Part shown: one piece after another, positions 32,289-33,973 of the stretch
Position numbering within the stretch: the first letter of the stretch is position 1
How the letters are laid out: the number at the start of each line of letters is the position of its first letter
Assembly: GCA_013297745.1 (NCBI GenBank)
Contig: JAAFIM010000036.1
Location: 1-33,973, forward strand
Direction of reading: 5' to 3'
DNA from: Chitinophagales bacterium
GTDB lineage: Bacteria > Bacteroidota > Bacteroidia > Chitinophagales > Saprospiraceae
Length of the DNA: 33,973 bases
Translations under genes and position numbers: made by a program
Notes under the pieces: generated by a model
Seen by the model: the letters and a program-made list of their open reading frames with translations, nothing else
Databases searched by the model: none
What the model was told of the DNA's origin: nothing

Positions 32289-32337
32289 ATAAAAATAATA
32301 AAAGAACGTTCCCTACCTAGCGCGGTGAGAACGTTCT
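32289..32337 (-). terminator. attenuator-like hairpin in the greA leader
   Basis: On the minus strand AGAACGTTC (from 32337, with TC) pairs with GAACGTTCT (to 32303); inner ACC/GGT extends it. The T-rich stretch (32289-32303) follows, giving a terminator-like structure 13 nt after the predicted transcription start and 50 nt before the greA ATG. Each arm is itself palindromic (GAACGTTC), with centres 25 bp apart, so the site could equally be a two-site operator. Confidence 0.6.
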
Positions 32338-32355
32338 GTGTGCATATTGCGGGGG

Positions 32356-32363
32356 CAAAGGTA
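32356..32363 (-). promoter_or_regulatory. candidate -7 box of the greA operon
   Basis: TACCTTTG on the minus strand (TAnnTTTG), with a predicted start near 32350. No clear -33 TTTG is seen in the A/T-rich DNA upstream. Confidence 0.5.
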
Positions 32364-32485
32364 CGCTTTTTTTTTGATTCTAAAATTTTTTTTAGAAAAA
32401 AAGCCATATTTTTACTTTTTTTGTTGCTAAGGGCAAAAAAATCCCCATTTTTGTGCTCTTTTTTCTCTTTCTAATCCCCAAAGCT

Positions 32486-32584
32486 ATGAATTCTAAATTT
32501 TTATCCCTTGAAGGCAAAGTTTTTGTTGGGCTCAAAAAATACAGAACGGCGTATGTATTGGCGGGGGGAAATGGTTTAAAATAA
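32486..32584 (+). CDS. possible 32-residue micro-ORF
   Basis: ATG at 32486, stop TAA at 32582; codes MNSKFLSLEGKVFVGLKKY and ends LAGGNGLK. Basic and short, no signal peptide or homologue recognised. It is the only sensible frame in the 481-bp stretch 32241-32721, which otherwise holds the greA promoter and leader plus AT-rich DNA. Weak evidence; chance remains likely. Confidence 0.2.
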   Translation: MNSKFLSLEGKVFVGLKKYRTAYVLAGGNGLK

Positions 32585-32721
32585 GCCTAAACATTATTTT
32601 GGGGGTTTAAAATACCGACTTTTTGCAAAAAAATTGTTTTTTTAACCATTTTTTAACAGTTTGGAACGATTTTTGCGGGGTCATTTTAACTTGCTTTTAC
32701 TAAATTTAACTCTGTTCAATT

Positions 32722-33093
32722 ATGCGAATTATCATAATTTTATCTTTTTTTATATTTTGGGTTGATGGACTTGCTGCCCAAACTTATATTAGCCAAAGTT
32801 GCGAAACTTGCGACCATAACGCTACGCTCAATAAATACGAAAATTGCCGCACCGAAATCATACAGGGCGCATTCAAATTAGATTTAGCCAATAATTTTTT
32901 TGTACATAGTGATGGCGCTAGCCAAAATACTTTCCGTATTGACAAAAAAAATGCCAATCAAACTTATGAAGTGAGCGATGAGGCGGGCAATGCTTATTTA
33001 TTTATGTTGGCTCCTGATGCTATTTCTATCATTCCGCTCAAAAATGGCAAGCCTTCAGCTATTCTTATCCGTTATAAATTATTAAAAAATTAG
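32722..33093 (+). CDS. small exported protein of unknown function
   Basis: 123 residues with a signal peptide (MRIIIILSFFIFWVDGLAAQ). The mature part is a small beta-rich domain with three Cys near its N-terminus (SCETCDHNATLNKYENCR). No family recognised. A bidirectional terminator follows at 33128. No consensus promoter is certain in the AT-rich DNA upstream; a TTTGG near 32660 is a weak candidate. Confidence 0.7.
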   Translation: MRIIIILSFFIFWVDGLAAQTYISQSCETCDHNATLNKYENCRTEIIQGAFKLDLANNFFVHSDGASQNTFRIDKKNANQTYEVSDEAGNAYLFMLAPDAISIIPLKNGKPSAILIRYKLLKN

Positions 33094-33127
33094 TGGTCAA
33101 TGATTTCAACTGTTACAAAAATATCAT

Positions 33128-33165
33128 AAAAAAAAGCCTAATCTGTTGAAGATTGGGCTTTTTTT
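33128..33165. terminator. bidirectional terminator
   Basis: AAAAAAAGCCTAATC pairs with GATTGGGCTTTTTTT (one T-G wobble) around TGTTGAA; T-runs follow on both strands, serving the convergent genes ending at 33093 and 33191. Confidence 0.9.
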
Positions 33166-33190
33166 GTTGGGTTGATACCAATATCGTGGG

Positions 33191-33973
33191 TTAAAAATGT
33201 ACTAATTTTATATTATCCATATATACTTTTGGTGCAGCCAAGCGGTTGGTATTTTGTACCAAAAATAAAAGGCTGTAAGATTGGGCGTTGAGCTCAAATA
33301 TATCTTGAGAGAAATCAAAATAAACTTTGTTCCAAAAACCAATCGGATTTACCCCTCCTATAGCTCTTGTTTCACTTTGCCCGTTGCTAAAGTGAGCGAC
33401 CAAGCCAATTTGTATAGGAACTTCAGTTTTATAATTCATTTCCAAATATACAGCAAAGGCTGTCCCTGCTGGTTGTAGGTTGCTAAAACGTCTGGTAGAA
33501 GCCAGCCGACATTCTAAATTGCCACTATCTACCAACATTTGACCTGAATAATCGCCTTCAAAAATATCTAAGGCTTGCCTGGTCATCACTGTGTTGGGAT
33601 TGCCATCCAAATCTTCCCCAAAAGCAATTCCTGCCCCCTCAAAATCTTCTAATACTTCAATGACGGCTGTAGTATCATATTTTACTGTAGCTATAAACGT
33701 ATCTACTTTTCCCGCCTGCAAATTGCGAAATTCGTTGTAGCGGTTAAATACCAAATAATCGGTGCGGGTGCTAGAAACCCCATTTTTGACGATGCCTGCT
33801 CTTATCGTAACTTGATGATTGCTAATACTTTCATCCAAAATTACAGGCAATAAAGCGGGCAATTTATTCACGCCTATCAACTGCCCATCTACGCTCACCC
33901 ACGCATCTACGATATTGTGCGCTGCCGAACCCTCGCGGGCGGGATTGCCCTGCTGAAAGCGAATATCTTGTAC
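33191..33973 (-). CDS. surface lipoprotein/secreted protein, N-terminus outside the window
   Basis: 260 residues are visible; the frame is open to the window edge, so the start lies beyond 33973. The first visible residues (QQGNPAREGSAAHNIVDAWVSVDGQL) match the start of a Bacteroidota lipoprotein family in which a GSxxHKITDxWVYVDGQLIG segment follows the signal. After this domain comes a beta-sandwich-type C-terminal part (~75-260) with YTAVIEVLEDFEG and YLEMNYKTEVPIQIGLVAHF, a carbohydrate-binding-like or jellyroll look, ending APKVYMDNIKLVHF. A GTG at 33898 is an internal Val, not the start. Terminator at 33128. Confidence 0.75.
   Translation of the reverse strand, partial: VQDIRFQQGNPAREGSAAHNIVDAWVSVDGQLIGVNKLPALLPVILDESISNHQVTIRAGIVKNGVSSTRTDYLVFNRYNEFRNLQAGKVDTFIATVKYDTTAVIEVLEDFEGAGIAFGEDLDGNPNTVMTRQALDIFEGDYSGQMLVDSGNLECRLASTRRFSNLQPAGTAFAVYLEMNYKTEVPIQIGLVAHFSNGQSETRAIGGVNPIGFWNKVYFDFSQDIFELNAQSYSLLFLVQNTNRLAAPKVYMDNIKLVHF

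Overview
The window looks like chromosomal DNA from an AT-rich member of the Bacteroidota (Cytophagia/Saprospiria-like; rank inferred from gene content only). The evidence is a carboxypeptidase-regulatory-domain TonB-dependent receptor, a PorV/PorQ-family protein beside a type IX secretion (T9SS)-like cargo, a DUF2027-Smr protein, and several Bacteroidota-type promoters (TTTG, about 20 nt, TAnnTTTG) just upstream of genes.

Layout. 1-383: no protein gene; a palindromic repeat, a possible small transcript with terminator, and a promoter. 384-4120: a secreted protein of unknown function, a SAM methyltransferase on the other strand (tail-to-tail overlap), and a DUF2027-Smr protein. 4219-6152: a promoter, a small coiled-coil reading frame broken by a 9-G tract, and a 535-residue orphan protein. 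6443-8264: rsmA with a good promoter, overlapping a SerA-like dehydrogenase. 8431-19193: the most distinctive region. Three short secreted proteins copy only the N-terminal module of the full-length TonB-dependent receptor that follows; then come a 1348-residue surface protein with a T9SS-like C-terminus and a PorV/PorQ-family outer-membrane protein. Intrinsic terminators separate the last three genes. 19271-21486 (minus): a lipoprotein with two META-like domains and a TPR-like protein. 21487-22206: no gene; four hairpin repeats with compensatory stem changes and a 21-bp minisatellite. 22207-25422 (minus): lysS and rho, separated by two inverted families of a 24-nt repeat; Rho itself carries a 7-residue repeat insert. 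25561-28382: serS facing a small orphan gene and serC. 28408-30239 (minus): two exported proteins. 30315-32240 (minus): the greA-HIT-ruvX-def cluster with an attenuator-like hairpin in the greA leader. 32722-33973: a small exported protein and the 3' part of a surface protein gene that runs off the window.

How the genes work together. Housekeeping genes (rsmA, lysS, serS, rho, greA, ruvX, def, serC) are interleaved with envelope genes. SerA-like dehydrogenase and SerC would give the first two steps of serine synthesis and SerS would charge tRNA with the product. The receptor, cargo and PorV-like genes probably form one cell-surface export or display unit, with the three truncated receptor modules as paralogues, remnants or sequence donors.

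The most unusual signals are the poly-G-interrupted ORF before the orphan gene, the truncated receptor cassettes, the covarying hairpin repeats, and the several short-period repeats clustered between 21.5 and 25.3 kb.
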